Below, piece by piece: positions 1 through 35,213 of a DNA stretch of 64,000 nucleotides. Every line of letters begins with the position of its first letter. Positions within the stretch are counted from its first letter, which is position 1. Under the pieces are notes generated by a model, which did not search any database, had not been told where the DNA came from, and worked only from the letters and a program-made list of their open reading frames with translations. The position numbers and the translations under genes are program-made. Origin of the DNA: Agelas oroides (lineage: Eukaryota; Porifera; Demospongiae; Agelasida; Agelasidae); NCBI GenBank assembly GCA_949130485.1, contig OX422191.1, positions 3,659,754-3,723,753 of the forward strand, in the 5' to 3' direction.

Positions 1-240
1 TCATGGTGTCTGAGGGTGTCTCATTGTGTCTCTTGGTGTCTCATGGTGTCTCACAGTGTCTGAGGGTGTCTCATTGTGTCTCTTGGTGTCTCATGGTGTC
101 TCACAGTGTCTGAAGGTGTCTCATGGTGTCTGAGGGTGTCTCATGGTGTCTCTTGGTGTCTCATGGTGTCTCTTGGTGTCTCATGGTGTCTGAGGGTGTC
201 TCATGGTGTCTGAGGGTGTCTTATTGTGTCTTATACGTGG
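1..240. repeat. 10-bp minisatellite (TCATGGTGTC-type)
   Basis: About 24 tandem copies of a decamer such as TCATGGTGTC, with variants TGAGGGTGTC, TCATTGTGTC, TCTTGGTGTC and TCACAGTGTC arranged in a higher-order pattern. The array probably continues beyond the left edge. The open frame through it is a repeat artefact. Confidence 0.95.
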
Positions 241-389
241 TGTCTTATAAAGTGCTCAGTCGATTTCTCTCACCTGAAAGATGCCTGCCACTGAACGAAC
301 ACATTCTGTGGAAGTGGTGATCAGAAAACGATAAATACCAACAGCTCTTCACCTGCAGGTTGCAGAAAATATTCACATGCTCATCCATT

Positions 390-780
390 CCAGCTAAATG
401 CTACAGCATGTGAATACATCTCTTCGAAGCTCAGCGGTCACACGACACACACCCACACACCGAAAGAGACTACAGACTTGTCATTGTAGTATAAAAAGAA
501 CTCCATTTGTGTTATTTGTACCTTGTATTTTGATCAGTGTCCCAGTTGTTGTATGCCTGAATAAGGTCCAGATCGGACCGAAACGTAGCAAGAAAAGTTT
601 GACCAATGTAATAGCGAAGCACTGTTCCAGAATCCGCAAAAGCGACCTTTCCACGATTTATAGTATCAAAGCAAGCTCAGCAGTCGCACGACATACACCC
701 ACACACCGAATGAGACTACAGACTTGTCATTGTCAAAGCAGTGTCTCTTTTGACTTCAAAACTACTATCTTGTAGAGAAG
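390..780. repeat. Dispersed repeat with internal direct repeats
   Basis: Two direct copies of a roughly 60-bp block (429-488 and 674-735), each ending in ACAGACTTGTCATTGT, lie about 245 bp apart. Between them is a short stem-loop at 557-585 (CTGAATAA, stem GGTCC/GGACC, then GAAACGT). This looks like a retroelement or LTR-like fragment. The family is not recognised. Confidence 0.5.
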
Positions 781-967
781 TTATCCCTGTGGTGAAGCAA
801 TATAGTAGTATGAAAGGAAAACTTCACGCATGAGTGAAAACATTTTTTTCAGCTGGCACAAATGAAGACTAGGTACAACTCATTTTTATATTACAAGTCA
901 GTACGACTGTCAGTATCACAGCATATGACTACTTCTTAATTCAGCAAAACCAAAAGCATGTCAACTC

Positions 968-1685
968 TTAAGGTTACGGGTACAAGATCATGAATAAAAT
1001 TATATATGTCTGCCTGTATATATAACATTTCCTACAAAAAAGCTACTGGATATTTACAACATCCAGTCACTACAGAGGAGAGGGCATTCGGCTATAGTTC
1101 AGCATAACACTAAATTCGCTACAGTACACAGTCGAGTGACAGTAGGCGGCTGCTCGGTGGAGTACGAGTACAAACTTCTACGTCAGTTCGCTCACGATGT
1201 TGCACACAGAATGCCGTATACCAGCGTTGTATGACATCGCTGCAGGGCCACATGAAGCGTTTTTGAAAAAAATATTTTCCAGTTCACTGTAAGTTTGTTT
1301 GCGAAGTTACTGGGTACCCGTTTATCGAGTATCCAGTAGCCTTTCAGCCACTGCCGCTCTGTTCTATTCCGAGATAATTAAACACTTTGTGTGGCCCTGC
1401 AGTGAGTTGCTCTGGATCTGTTTAAGCCATAAATAGCACCTAGTTCCTCCTACCATTGTAGTAAACTGACGTAGAAGTTTGTACTCGTACTCCACCAAGC
1501 AGCCGCCTACTGTCACTCGACTGTGTACTGTAGCAAAGTTAGTGTTATGCTGAACTATAGCCGAATGCCCTCTGTAGAGACTGGTTGTTGCAAAAATCCG
1601 GTAGCTTTTTGGTAGGAAATGTTATACAGGCAAGCTTGTGACATACTAATTTTATTCATGAACTTGTATATACCTGTACCCTTAA
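968..1685. mobile_element. TTAA-flanked foldback element
   Basis: A 718-bp palindromic element bounded by TTAA at 968-971 and 1682-1685. It starts TTAAGGTTACGGGTACA and ends with the near-complement. Its long imperfect arms (about 970-1190 against 1468-1685) can be paired almost throughout. No coding capacity. The TTAA target points to the piggyBac or Kolobok superfamilies, which both use it; superfamily assignment is inference. Confidence 0.8.
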
Positions 1686-2430
1686 AGGAGAGCACATACT
1701 CAGGTCTTCAACCATAGAAGGAGTTCTTACAGTCACCAATCAGATTTCAACACCAAGCACTACATCTTCAACTAGTCACCAATCAGATTTCAACACCAAG
1801 CACTACAACTTCGGGAGGTGTTGGAGTCAGATTTCATCATCTGCCCCACATCAGACAATTTGCAAGGCCACCACAAGTCAACATGCCAAAGGCAAGCCAG
1901 AGTTGCTGTTTTGAGAGCAGCCTTATAAACCAGGCTGTAATCAAGCCCCAATGGCGAAATTGGGGTAAGTGATTGGCAATTAAAGTATAAAGCAACACTA
2001 GCAAGGGCACAAAGGCAAAGAGAAACTCACACGTAGTCTGATCCCACTGATCCCACTACGGTAGTCTCGCTGAACATGAAGACTTTCGTACCAGTCTCTG
2101 AGCTAGGAAGTACCCGAAAAAACTCTTGAAAGATAGCTTTGTACCAATGTGGCCTGGGTACAAGGCTATAATTGAGACGATAACATACTTCCACGCTGTT
2201 AATTAAGTGCATATTTGATGTTAAGCACAGCATGTAGTTACTGCAGTACTCTAAATGAAGCAGGCACATTTCACTGTTGGACGCTCATTTCCTTCCTGTG
2301 GAGATGTAAGCATGCGCAACGTGCGAGTACAGCAATAGCTAGCGTTCTTGAGGAGACTGGCAGAGAATCTGTCATGAGCGTTGCCCATCATCCCTGGGTT
2401 ACGAATAGAGTGACCATTTTATTCAACTAA
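1686..2430. other. Non-coding stretch with a short tandem duplication
   Basis: A block of roughly 31 bp beginning TCACCAATCAGATTTCAACA occurs twice in tandem at about 1733-1808. I see nothing else recognisable; the short frames on both strands match no family I know. Confidence 0.5.
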
Positions 2431-2795
<365 letters not shown>

Positions 2796-3016
2796 TTTCA
2801 CTGTCACATGCACAGCAGTCAACTTGTGAGCATATGAGACACTGAACATGTAAACTATAGTTTTAGAGTGTACTTAAGGAGTTGGAAATCTGTACTTTCC
2901 TCAATGATGCTAAAAGAAAGATCTACTTCAGATTAAGAGTATGAAATATTTTTAACAGTAGTCCAAATAGTCCACATTGTGCTCACCTTTCTCATCAATG
3001 TCAATATGTAGTAGGA

Positions 3017-3263
3017 AGAGCGCATAAGAACGGGCGGCTTGAGTAAGAGCGTGTAACTCCAATAGAAGCCCGTAGCCCTGTCAAAATTATTGAACCATAC
3101 TAAAAATGAAACTCCTGGTCACGTGCTTAGCAACAATGGTTCATGTCTACGCAGCATGCGTAGTACGTGTTACTATTTTTAGTACTGGCAGTAAATTCTG
3201 ACCGGTTTCAAATTTTACAGAGTTACACGTTCTTACTCAAGCCGCCTGTTCTTGTGCACTCTT
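3017..3263. mobile_element. hAT-like MITE, family A copy 1
   Basis: A palindromic 247-bp element starting AAGAGCGCATAAGAACGGGC and ending with the complement. It is flanked by GTAGTAGG on the left and GTAGTAGT on the right, consistent with an 8-bp target duplication and therefore a hAT-type element. Two more copies are at 4549-4797 and 22844-23090. Confidence 0.8.
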
Positions 3264-3878
3264 GGTAGTAGTGATGGCCACAAAAGACACTCTCCACAAA
3301 GCACTTTCAGCTGCTGCACTCAACAACCACGACGATAATTATGTAACACAAGGTGCACTTTGGTTGCTAAGGATGAATGGGCTTTCTGTGCAACATCCAT
3401 ATATGTCCAAAGCATTTTGGACGCATGGAGTAAGGCCAGTTGACCATGATGCCAAGCAGGATAAGACTCTCAAAGCATTAGCATGATTATGTTCATTGTA
3501 TATATTAATAGCCTCGGGCAGTGGCTGTGTTGATGGTTCAGAGTGCACAAGGAACTTTGGCTGCATTAAGAGTTTATGATAAGGCTGGGTTGTCTCGTCC
3601 AATTACATTTCCATTGTAAATTCACATTATTCAATATTCCAGCCCAAGTGTACTACAGAAAACAGCTTTGGTTAGACCAGAAGTAGAGACTCATTGCCAA
3701 TCATAAAATCCTTTAATGGAATCTGATTGGTTAAATTGGCATGGTGGTTATACATGACAACCAATAACACTGTTGCCAGTCAAATATCAAGGTACAAAGG
3801 AAATAGAGACAGCCTCGTTCCCAGGCTCGTCCAGCTTTTCATCGCTTGAAGTATACGGAAAAGCGGGAGAGGGACTGG
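3264..3878. other. Unassigned non-coding stretch
   Basis: Both strands are open for about 220-260 bp around 3262-3602, but neither translation resembles a known domain. A solo CCTCGTTCCCAGGCTCG tip, of the hairpin type found elsewhere in the window, lies near 3813. Nothing else is supported. Confidence 0.4.
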
Positions 3879-4201
3879 TAGTCTCGTCCCCAGACCCCAC
3901 CCTCTCCCGAGGAGAAACGGTCTGGTGAACCAAGTCGAATTTCTTGGGCTAGCACACACTTTTGCGACAATGTAACCTAGCAACGATCAAAACATTTTGC
4001 AGCCAACCCACTCAAAAAAGGTACGGATACTCGAATGGAGATTAACAAATTTTACTGTTGTAAGGGAAGTGCTACGTAATAATTACCGATCTCGCAATCT
4101 CATTGGTCATTACCACTTTTGGGGAATAAGCCCAAGAAATTCGACTTCGTTCACCAGACCGTTTCTCGCCGGGAGGCGCGCGCGGGCGGGGCACGAGACT
4201 A
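3879..4201. mobile_element. MITE with TAGTCTCGTCCCCAGACC ends, copy 1
   Basis: A 323-bp element with inverted ends: TAGTCTCGTCCCCAGACC on the left, and GACC...GGGCACGAGACTA on the right. Related copies lie at 36596-36904 and, more diverged, at 21272-21558. No coding capacity. Confidence 0.75.
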
Positions 4202-4548
4202 AGGGACTGGCAACTTTTCTAACGTGAGTGACATCAGAACCAAAGGATCGTGGAAAGGGTTTCATTGTGAAGGAGACCTCACAACAGCATGAAGAGCACA
4301 GATACCAGGTAACTTAATTACCACACGTATCTAGCTAGCGGGGGGCGGGCGACTGCCGCACACAAGTGTTGAGCGAGCAGTCAGTTGAACAATACATGAA
4401 TGTTTGTTCTGAAAAATTTGACCATTTTCCAACTACGTCATGCTCACGTGAGAAAAGATACTAGGCTCTCCCCAAGTGACGGAAAGCTGGGCAGGGCCTG
4501 GGAACAAGGCTAGAATGGAGACTTAATTGCACCCTTATCAGCAGCTAC

Positions 4549-4797
4549 AAGAGCACATAAGAACAGGCGGCTTGAGTAAGAGCGTGTAACTCCAATAGAA
4601 GCCCGTAGCCCTGTCAAAATTATTGAACCGTACTAAAAATAGAACATCCGGTCACATGCTTAGTAACAATGGCTTATGTCTACACAGCATGCACAGTACG
4701 TGTTACTATTTTTAGTACTGGCGGTAAATTCCGACCGGTTTCAAATTTTACGGAGTTACACGCTCTTACTCTAGCCGCCTGTTCTCATGCGCTCTTG
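4549..4797. mobile_element. hAT-like MITE, family A copy 2
   Basis: Same family as 3017-3263. It is flanked on both sides by GCAGCTAC, a clean 8-bp target duplication. The spaces 4202-4548 and 4798-5049 hold only a solo hairpin tip near 4490-4515. Confidence 0.85.
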
Positions 4798-5049
4798 GCA
4801 GCTACCATAAAGTGGGATATTTCACCACAGAAAATTTTTGGAAAACCCGGTAGTGTAATATTATGGCTAACTTCACTAGATACATTTCCAGCGATCGATT
4901 GTTGCCAAAACTCTGCCCACAAACCTATATATATGAGTTTGTGAATCGGATTTTGCTAAATTTGTTTACTGATCAACAGGAGTCACACACTGTGTCTATC
5001 TTGTGTCTACAGCTTAGTTGTAGCTGGAGATAAACGCTGGCGAAATAAT

Positions 5050-5483
5050 AATATACCGTATTTCTTCGAATAGATGCCGCCCTCGAATAGTCGCCGCCCT
5101 CAAATAGTAGCAGCACAATCAGACTGAGCTCTGAGCGAAATAAACACCGCCCTTGAATAGTAGCCATGGCTACTATATGCGGCACACGCACACGTATGCA
5201 AATAATTTCTGACGACGATCACCGGACTAGCGCTAGGGCTGTTCGTGTTGTACAATTCGTTTCCACGGCTGACAGCAGGACTGAGAGGCGCATACTCCTG
5301 ACAGCGTCTAACAGTGGTCACCGTATCGCTCGTATGTACCTGTCCAGCCGTCGTAGGTGCCTGCAGGCTTTCCAAAGAAATAAATGCTGCCCTCGAATAG
5401 TAGCTGCCCTCAAATAATAGCCACACAAAAACGTGCAGCGAAAAAAATAGTAGCCATGGTGTTTGATCGAAGAAATAATATAA
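5050..5483. mobile_element. MITE with short 17-bp array (CCGTATTTCTTCGAATAG ends)
   Basis: Begins near CCGTATTTCTTCGAATAGA and ends near the complement GATCGAAGAAATAATATA. Inside each end are degenerate copies of a 17-bp unit (GAATAGACGCCGCCCTC type). The middle, about 5185-5345, is alignable with 29360-29510 in the larger relative at 29054-29620. Confidence 0.7.
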
Positions 5484-6024
5484 GCTTAACTGCTACATTC
5501 AGACACACATTCTCCACTTGAAACGACTGGCAACATAGACAAAAATTTATCCCTGGCAACTGTATGGTGGATCATGTGATCTGACCGTGTTCCGACTCTC
5601 AATAAGAATTCAACTAGTGGAAAAACAGCCAATGCAGCTTCAGTATCTGCTGATCGAGGTCACTCAACCAAATTGCTGACCCAAGGTTCTCCTTTCAAGT
5701 GTTGAAATTAAAAGATTTGCTGTCTATAGATTATGGTGTCGTGCATCCAGCCACTTGGGGCATCAGAAGTGAGGCCAGTCTTCACGAGTCTCGCACACAG
5801 GCTTGTAAACGTCTAACAGCCTTTCCGTGTCTTCACGAGTCTCGCAAGCAGCCTTCCGCGCTCATATAAAGTAACATATATAATTATTGTACCCCTAGTT
5901 ATAATTGTAATTGCACCTACAATTGTTGTTGGCAGTCAAGGATAGTCTTGTCTTGTTTCCAGGACCTGCCCAACCTTTCATAACTTGGATTGTACGTGGA
6001 GGGAGAACCTGTTAATGCTTATTA
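5484..6024. other. Unassigned non-coding stretch
   Basis: Contains a twice-repeated CTTCACGAGTCTCGCA motif (about 5779 and 5830). No coding feature or transposon ends were recognised. Confidence 0.4.
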
Positions 6025-6399
6025 TAGACCGTGTGCCTAAATGGGCGTGGTTACAAGTGGCAGTGACGGCACGGGCTAATTCTGATGACGTAACGTAGGG
6101 CAAAAAAATGTCTCTGTGAACGGCAAGTTTATACAGCGACGAGGTTGTGAGCTGGCTGCTGAACGTTACCATGAGCCGCATCTAAAATCGCTGCAGTATG
6201 ACATACATCGCTATTAGCCTTATAACATACGTGAGCCACTAAGTGATCCAGCCGTCAGTATTGCTGGTAGGGAGCCAACAAGGGGTCTACGTGTACATTA
6301 CTGCTATTCTACTGCCCTACAAAATGGCGGTGAGTATGCGGAAAATCGTATACTTTCAGGTATAATATACGGACCACGCCCGCGCAGGCACACGGTCTA
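6025..6399. mobile_element. MITE with TAGACCGTGTGCCT ends
   Basis: A 375-bp element with inverted ends: TAGACCGTGTGCCTAAATGG on the left, and GCAGGCACACGGTCTA on the right. TA lies on both sides, suggesting a TA target. Non-autonomous; the short minus-strand frame inside matches nothing known. Confidence 0.75.
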
Positions 6400-8017
6400 T
6401 ACGCCACGTTTAGCTAGTCAAAACACCAGACCCTTCAGAGCGAGCCTGAGGAGCAACCCTGCCTGTAAGTGTCTTGCTGGAATGCAGAATAGGCCCACAA
6501 CAATTCAACTAGAACATTGAGGGGCAAGTATATATGAGCGAGCAGTACAGAGCAGCATTGAAGTGGTGATCACCAGTGCATTACCAGATTGTGAATGGAT
6601 GCAGAGATTGTCATGTAGCAATTTGTCCTCCCTGCATGCATGCAACTACTATCAAGTATGGCTGAGTGTTCCACACACAAGCTAAGTCTAGCTAGTCCTT
6701 GCTGTCTCTGTGCAAACAGCTTGGCCTGTCTTGCCTGGTCCTTACTTTATGCAGCTTGGAGTAGACAGGTAAGTCGCCATGCTAAATACACAGATTGAAC
6801 ACTCAAACCAGGAAGCAGAATCTCACCACCCTCTGCATTCTGAGAGCAGCCTGGCTTGTCTACGCAACTGTTAGTCATATAGTAGGTGTTCACGCTCCAG
6901 CTGTCCTTCCTGGCTCTCGTAACCGTGCTCACTTGGGAGCTAGCTGGTTAAGTTGTGTGAAAATCTTACTTAATGTCTGCACACAGCATGCGGCTAACGC
7001 ATTAAATTACAGCATTACGGACTGACATACGACAGATATATACACTATATGAAAAATCTGCAAATTGACTCGCTAGTGTGGGGCTCACTCACGCTCACTC
7101 CAACTATCCATGCTTTACCTTCAAATCACCTACGCAAAGAGTTCCGTATTGTGAATACATCAAAAAAGGGATGTGCATATGAAAAAAGATGCCAAAATAG
7201 AAATATATACATCTTGATCGAACAAGTGCCATTTCTGTGCAATCGACCACTTCCCAATTCTATGATTTTGTCGGGCTCTGCATGTAACCGCCCATCACTC
7301 TCTTTGCATGATGACATTAACATGTGATGATATGCACATTATAGCTAGTGGATCTGTATATTGCTAGTGGGTTTACGTACATAGCAGCAATCATTATTCT
7401 GGTGTGGTTTCGATGTCACAACATTCAGCAGGTTCACACATACACCAGTCCATTTTCGTAATGTCTTGAACACTAGGCGTGCTGCACAAATCATCCAGTG
7501 GTTCTAAACCTTAGCCATAATGGTTGTTTCGTCCGTCGTTCCTCTTTTTTCTAGCCTGTGATGCAGCGATCCAAGCAAGCAAGGTTGACAATGTGCCTGG
7601 AACAAGTGGGAGGAAGGCACTTGTACAGAGGTAGTTAAACCATCCCAGCATTTCTCCAGTACAACTACCCTACCCTGACTTGAGCTGCAAGTACCCATGG
7701 GCAAAGAACTCAAAATGTTGATCCAACACTCCATAAACTTCTGGGTAAGATAATCCGAGGTTGAAGAGTATAGACTATATATGTCACAATCTTAATTTTA
7801 ACAAGGTCATGTGAAATATACTCTCAAACATGTTTTTTATTATGCAAGTGATGGTGTCGCATACAAAGTGTACAATGGATCTATGCAATGTTCCATGTAA
7901 ACGAACAATACGTGGAGCATCTGGATACACACTCCTGCTACAGCAGTTTCCAGAACTCATCCGTTTTCAACTGACCATAAGTACAGCAGCGCAGTTTGTA
8001 AGCTTACAATACACCAT
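6400..8017. other. Unassigned non-coding stretch
   Basis: I read both strands for HACL1 exons, since the gene runs leftwards from 10106, and found none. The short frames here resemble no known domain. Treated as probable HACL1 intron. Confidence 0.4.
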
Positions 8018-8460
8018 TGACGTCATACCTCACGTAACTAAATGTCAAATGGATAGTGGACGGAAAGTCGCCATTTTGAGTGGCAAATATGACCGTGGTC
8101 TATGGAGCGCAAGTACAGCAGAGCAGTTTGCGAGCTCCTTTCTCACCAGCGCAGAAAGTGATTTTACATTTCCACCCAGAATGCACAAGGTCTCAACAAG
8201 ACATAAAGCTCACCGAAGCAAATAAGCTTACCTGCATGCGTCATTGACGCAGTGAGCTCGCAAACTGCTCCGCTGTACTTACGCTCCATTGACTGCGATC
8301 TTCCATGCCACTCAAAATGGCAGTGTAGTAACCGGATTTCCGTCCACTAACCATTTCACATTTGGTTACGTGAGGTATTGCATAAGGTATATATCAAGGA
8401 GGCATGTAGGAAAGTTTATCGGTTCCAGACACTGTTGAGACCTTGTGCATTCAAGGTGAA
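8018..8460. mobile_element. Foldback (long inverted repeat) element
   Basis: The left arm (about 8023-8150, containing CATACCTCACGTAAC and AGCAGTTTGCGAGCTC) is the imperfect complement of about 8253-8385. A second inner or outer pair joins about 8180-8205 to 8425-8455. The 131-residue open frame at 7830-8225 overlaps the left arm and is not a convincing gene. Confidence 0.65.
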
Positions 8461-9924
<1,464 letters not shown>

Positions 9925-9938
9925 TGACAATTCCTCAC

Positions 9939-10106
9939 CGCTTGTTCGTTCCTCATGCCGATGTAGCTCACCCCTGCAGCCTGCAACGCAACCCCCAGCT
10001 CTATGATTGGGATACCGACCACCCCAAACACGTATTCGACTCCCTGGCGTTTCAATGCCTCAGCCACGACCGACGCCCCGTCTACAAACTCTTCTTCAGC
10101 TTCCAT
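9939..10106 (-). CDS. HACL1: 2-hydroxyacyl-CoA lyase, first coding exon
   Basis: This 56-codon exon encodes the N-terminus of 2-hydroxyacyl-CoA lyase, a thiamine-diphosphate enzyme that cleaves 2-hydroxy fatty acyl-CoAs during alpha-oxidation, in peroxisomes in mammals. The translation contains [18 protein letters not shown] and [12 protein letters not shown], which match the start of the ThDP-binding N-domain of animal HACL1; the Glu of MRNEQA is the cofactor-activating glutamate of this enzyme class. The exon ends in phase 0 at a consensus donor (GCG|GTGAGG). The start is the first in-frame Met, and the distance to the conserved block is normal for the family. The rest of the gene was not found in 1-9938, so it lies beyond the left edge or intron 1 spans the whole region. 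The (CA)86 repeat begins 16 bp into the intron. The exon is divergent from the kinase gene that starts at 10700. Confidence 0.85.
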
Positions 10107-10699
10107 AGCGCCGAGATTGCTTGTGAATGGGTATATTTACGCAGTAGAAACAGTATTTCCTTGTCCACCACGAGGACACATGGGCGCGCAAACGCTAATC
10201 ATGCAGCGCGGGGCCTATGGAAGCCGTATGCGCGCGCCATGTGGTCAAATTAGCATACTTCAATCAGCTGATTTGCTTGTAATGTACATCGCTAGAATTA
10301 CACTCGAAGACGAAGAGGAGCGAGCAGCAGACGCGTTAACGTCCAGTGATCCTTTGCTTCGCTGTGAAATGTATTAGTCTTATCACCAGAAACAGAGTAC
10401 AACGCGACCCACAGTACTAGCAGACACGCAGAAGTTTACACACAGTTCGCAGCCACTGGAAACGACAGAAATTATGGCGGCCTCGCATTGATCACAAGCG
10501 GAGCTAGCTCTAGTGGCTATTACTACGGTTCTTGCCGTTACTTCAACATCTTTGTGAATCCACAACCATCTATACCCTGATCGAACACTTGTTTCTATTC
10601 AATGCACTCTTGCGCTCGCCTCGCATTCGCTGATATTCATACACAGAACAAAGCGCAGACTGATATCTCTACTGCAAAATACGCCCCATCGACAGTGGC
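10107..10699. promoter_or_regulatory. Probable bidirectional promoter region, HACL1 / CDK4/6-like
   Basis: The 593 bp between the two start codons lie between head-to-head genes. Part of it is rich in G+C and CpG (for example GGGCGCGC near 10180 and GCGCGCGCC near 10230), as expected for a shared CpG-type promoter. No TATA box is obvious at either gene. Promoter function is inferred from arrangement only. Confidence 0.5.
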
Positions 10700-31483
<20,784 letters not shown>

Positions 31484-33325
31484 CGCTGACCAATCAGATT
31501 TATATAGTACATATTATTATATTACTTTTCTTCCAATCATATTATGTACACTATTACAGGTAAACATGATGCATTGTACAAGTTAGCTATGCATAATTAA
31601 TTTTAAATGATATAATAAGTGTCAGCTCTATTCTAGTTCCAGTTGGATTCTACATCTACAAATGGAGCAGAGAGTGGAGTAGCTTTTGATCAAACATTTT
31701 AAAATTGTAGCAAACAGAGTTCTGCAGTTATAGCTAAACAGCACTTGAAAGTTTCAGCTTTTAAATGACATTCTTCAATTTGTGTTCTTCAGTGACAACC
31801 ACTCTTTCATTATAGCTTTGCAAGAGAAAATTAAGTTCATTCTTCATTCAACAATGTGATAACTATTGTTTTATGCCTTTATAGTTATTCAATCATCAAA
31901 CAACGTTCATCTGTTGTTAAAGGACTTTGTTTCAGCTCAATTTTATTAAAAGGCCAACATTGAAGGAAGTCCTCAGCATGACACATGACCAAATTAAGGC
32001 CGGTGGAGGAGAGCAACACACAGTGTGCAAAGCATGGCACACTCATTGGGAACTCTCTCAGCAACTGGTATCTTCCGCATTCCTCTGTTAAACCAAACAA
32101 AACTGCCAAACCTTTGTCAACCACACAACTAAACTGTTTACAAGCTCTACACACAATCAAGGCAAAGCTCCTGTTAACTGTGTGCCTTCTAAGGTGTGTG
32201 ATTAGAATTGTGTACCTCTGCACAATAAAACAATACCATGGATCTCGATTTCAGTGCAAGATCGATCTGGTCCCCAGAATCCCCAACAGTACTGGCCAGC
32301 TGTCATGCCTCACGCTGGCACCACCATTCACTGTAGTTTCAAGCTGTGACTTGGCTGACAGATACACATTATATAGCTATAGCTATACCTTGAGTGCAAG
32401 CCAGTGAGGAGACGGGATGACTGCATGCCTGAAGCTTGTTTTGAACGATAAAAAGCCTTTTAAGCTAAGACCTATACTACCACTAACATTTGAAGCCTTC
32501 TGAGGTTCGTAGCTGTAAGTGTAAAGCTTCGTAGCTGTAAGTGTGACAGCATCTTTGGGTGCGGTTTACACTTGCATGGTGAGTTCTTTGGACATGCATG
32601 CTTACAGTGCCATTGCTGAGCATCTTGGCACCTGTGCAAAACATAGATAGTTATTTTAACAGGGTGTTTTCCTCAGCCCTATAGCTGATTTTCAGGAAGG
32701 CCCTGCATTATCGTAATACATAAACAAGAAGACATAAGCGTTACAAGATAACAGGAAGTATAGACAGCAAAAGGAAGGTGAATAAAACATATAAAGAGAA
32801 AAAAAAATAACAATAACCATAGCCAATAGGATAGTGCAATAAAACACATAGTATGGTGTCCATCAAATACGTAGTCAAGGATTCAAGTGCTAATGACAAG
32901 TAGCAAGTGCAATTTATGGGCCTTTGTGAGTACATGTAAATAGCATGAGAATCCATGTGATCAACCACATGTGTTAGACGTGTTGCTCAGATGTATCAAT
33001 GATTGCACATGATGATGTCATTTTTATTATCCCTCCTCAATAAAAATGATGTCATTATGCTGTTGAATGTATTAAGGCCTGGTTCCACCTGCATGTATTT
33101 CACACTGTATCCCTGCACACAAAAAATTTACAGAACTCCAGTCTTCACTCAAGTATATAAATGCCCATCTGTATGAGTTCATACTTCATAGTTGACCGCA
33201 CCACACCTACTTGTCACATCAAGCTCCATAGCCACTGACATTGTCATTTCACGGATAGCTATTTAACCACCAAAAGAGATGTTGCTTGGAAACTGGCGTG
33301 AAAGGTTAGCACAGTATTATCTGCC
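31484..33325. other. 3' flank of kinase gene, no gene seen
   Basis: 31484-31965 is shared with the duplicate locus, and 32066-32140 appears there inverted. I saw no clear AATAAA immediately after the stop codon. The frame at 31985-32407 has no recognised domain. A 22-bp block with TTCGTAGCTGTAAGTGT is tandem near 32505-32545. Confidence 0.5.
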
Positions 33326-33405
33326 TAGCCTCGTTCCCAGGTCCCACCCAGCTTTCTGTTGCTTGCAGTTCATAGCGGGGGAGTGCCTGCATGAGAACGA
33401 GGCTA
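33326..33405. mobile_element. Hairpin MITE with TAGCCTCGTTCCCAGG tip
   Basis: An 80-bp element starting TAGCCTCGTTCCCAGGTCCC and ending GAGAACGAGGCTA; the inner pairing is imperfect. The following 33406-33956 holds nothing recognised. Confidence 0.65.
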
Positions 33406-33956
33406 TCATTTGCCAGCTTCTATAATAGTTTGGGAAATTCCCCAAAAAACACACATTTGCTCAAAACTGGCAAAAGAAGTGTTCTTGGTGGTGCGGTGAA
33501 GGTACTTTTTGTCTGTTTTAAATGCAAGTTATCAAAAGGCTCGTCCAGAACAACCTTCAGCCTTAAAGAATCAAAGGAGCCAGACAAGAGTTTATCTAAC
33601 AAGGCTAGGCCTGTAGCTAGGGTCTTCAGAAGGGATAGATGTCTGATGTGCATGTGTGCATGCATAAACATGCAAGACTAGGGGTCATGCTCCTCCAAGA
33701 AATTTTAGAAGCTCTGATGTGTCCATTTCAGGACAGAAGCAGAGCCGTAGTAGCTAGATGATATGGCCTGCAGAATATTGCATCCAGGTTTTAGCTGCAT
33801 TTCATCCATGTATAGACATTTTCTAAGGCAGCTGATATTGAATTTCTGTGAGAGAAGGTATATAGTTGGCAGAACAGCAGGTGGGGTGACGGATGGTGAA
33901 ACAGTTAGCTATCAAGCTTAGCTACACGACAGAAAGATGACTAGACTATCATAATA

Positions 33957-34206
33957 AAGAAAAGCATTAAAAATGTAAAAAGATGTAGGGATGGCATGCC
34001 AAAAAGTATGCAAACAAGGTAGGGATGAGGTAAAAGTGAAGGCAAATATACAAAGCCTCATCCCTGCATCTTTTCCACACTAGAGTACAACTGTAGTGTA
34101 AAAAGATGTAGGGATAGAGCTTTGCATATTTACCTTCACTTTTACCTCGTCCCTACCTCGTTTGCGGCATGCCATCCCTACATCTTTTACGTTTTTCTTT
34201 TCTTGT
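33957..34206. mobile_element. Foldback element with GATGTAGGGATG arms
   Basis: A nearly perfect 250-bp palindrome: AAAAAGATGTAGGGATGGCA pairs with its complement at about 34165-34190. The inner arms repeat the GATGTAGGGAT motif. It shares this motif with the foldback at 35822-36503. Confidence 0.8.
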
Positions 34207-35213
34207 TTCTGTACTCAGTTACAGTTAGACCTAAGCCTAAGAATATTTCTTTCAACAATCGTTAACATTGCCAGCTAGGATCTGATGAAGGGCCACCACT
34301 TTCGTACCAACCTTTGTGAAACAAATTTCCTGATTTCCGATCACATGACAACTGACCAGCTGCAGCACAGAAAACTGTACTGACAACAGACCATCGGCTA
34401 GCTTTACAGTTTACTAAATTTGTGAGTAGGCTATTTTTAGTGCAGCTATTAGTAAGCAGCTGAATGCAGTGCCTTACCTACGTGATGTTCATAAGCCTTG
34501 CCCACTACAGTGGAACCTCTCAGGACACTTCTGAAGTAAGGACACCTGGTTAATCAGGACACTTGACTGAGTCACAACTTTATCATGGCGTACGGTAGTA
34601 CGCCATATGTAGGGATGACCCCGAAAAAAAATGGCGGCCACATTCAAAGTGCACAAATGACACGCTCGAAATGTCCGCGTTAGATAAGTCAACGGCCTCC
34701 ATGAGCCATATCAGACATTATCGAGTGCTTCCAGGGCAACAGGATCGTTAAATTTGCTGGAAAGCATCGCTAAGTATACCTGACATCAAGTCGCTAAAAA
34801 AGGCAAATCTTCTGACTTCTTCTTCTTCTTCTTCTTCTTCTTTTGCTCACCACGATAGCACGACAACGGCTGAAGCTATTACAACGATTCAAACGCGAAA
34901 GATCAGCATAAATTACTGGGTATTGTACCCACCACTCATCGTTCTCAAAGAAAGAAGTCGAATTAATCGGCGATTCTCAGGTAACCCCACGCTTATATGC
35001 TTGCTGCTATACGCCATTTTGTTAGAATAGAATATTCATAGCGATTATGTCAACAGAAGTTCAACAGCTACAGCACGTGAAGTTGGCATGCAGCTGCGGT
35101 TATTCTACTTCCGTAGAGAACTTGACGATCGATTGATTCCCAAACGATTGCATATGTTGCTACTTTCATACAGCAGTTGACGTACTTGTGCTGGATTTGA
35201 CAAGGAACGCAGT

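Noticed and set aside
3262..3602. Overlapping frames on both strands as a small gene
   Set aside because: No domain, no splice context and both strands open equally.
7830..8225. 131-codon plus-strand frame as a gene
   Set aside because: It overlaps an arm of a foldback element and has no recognisable domain.
34265..34300. CTGATGAAGGGCC as a third hammerhead-like core
   Set aside because: No GAAA box follows at the proper distance and no stem II closes.
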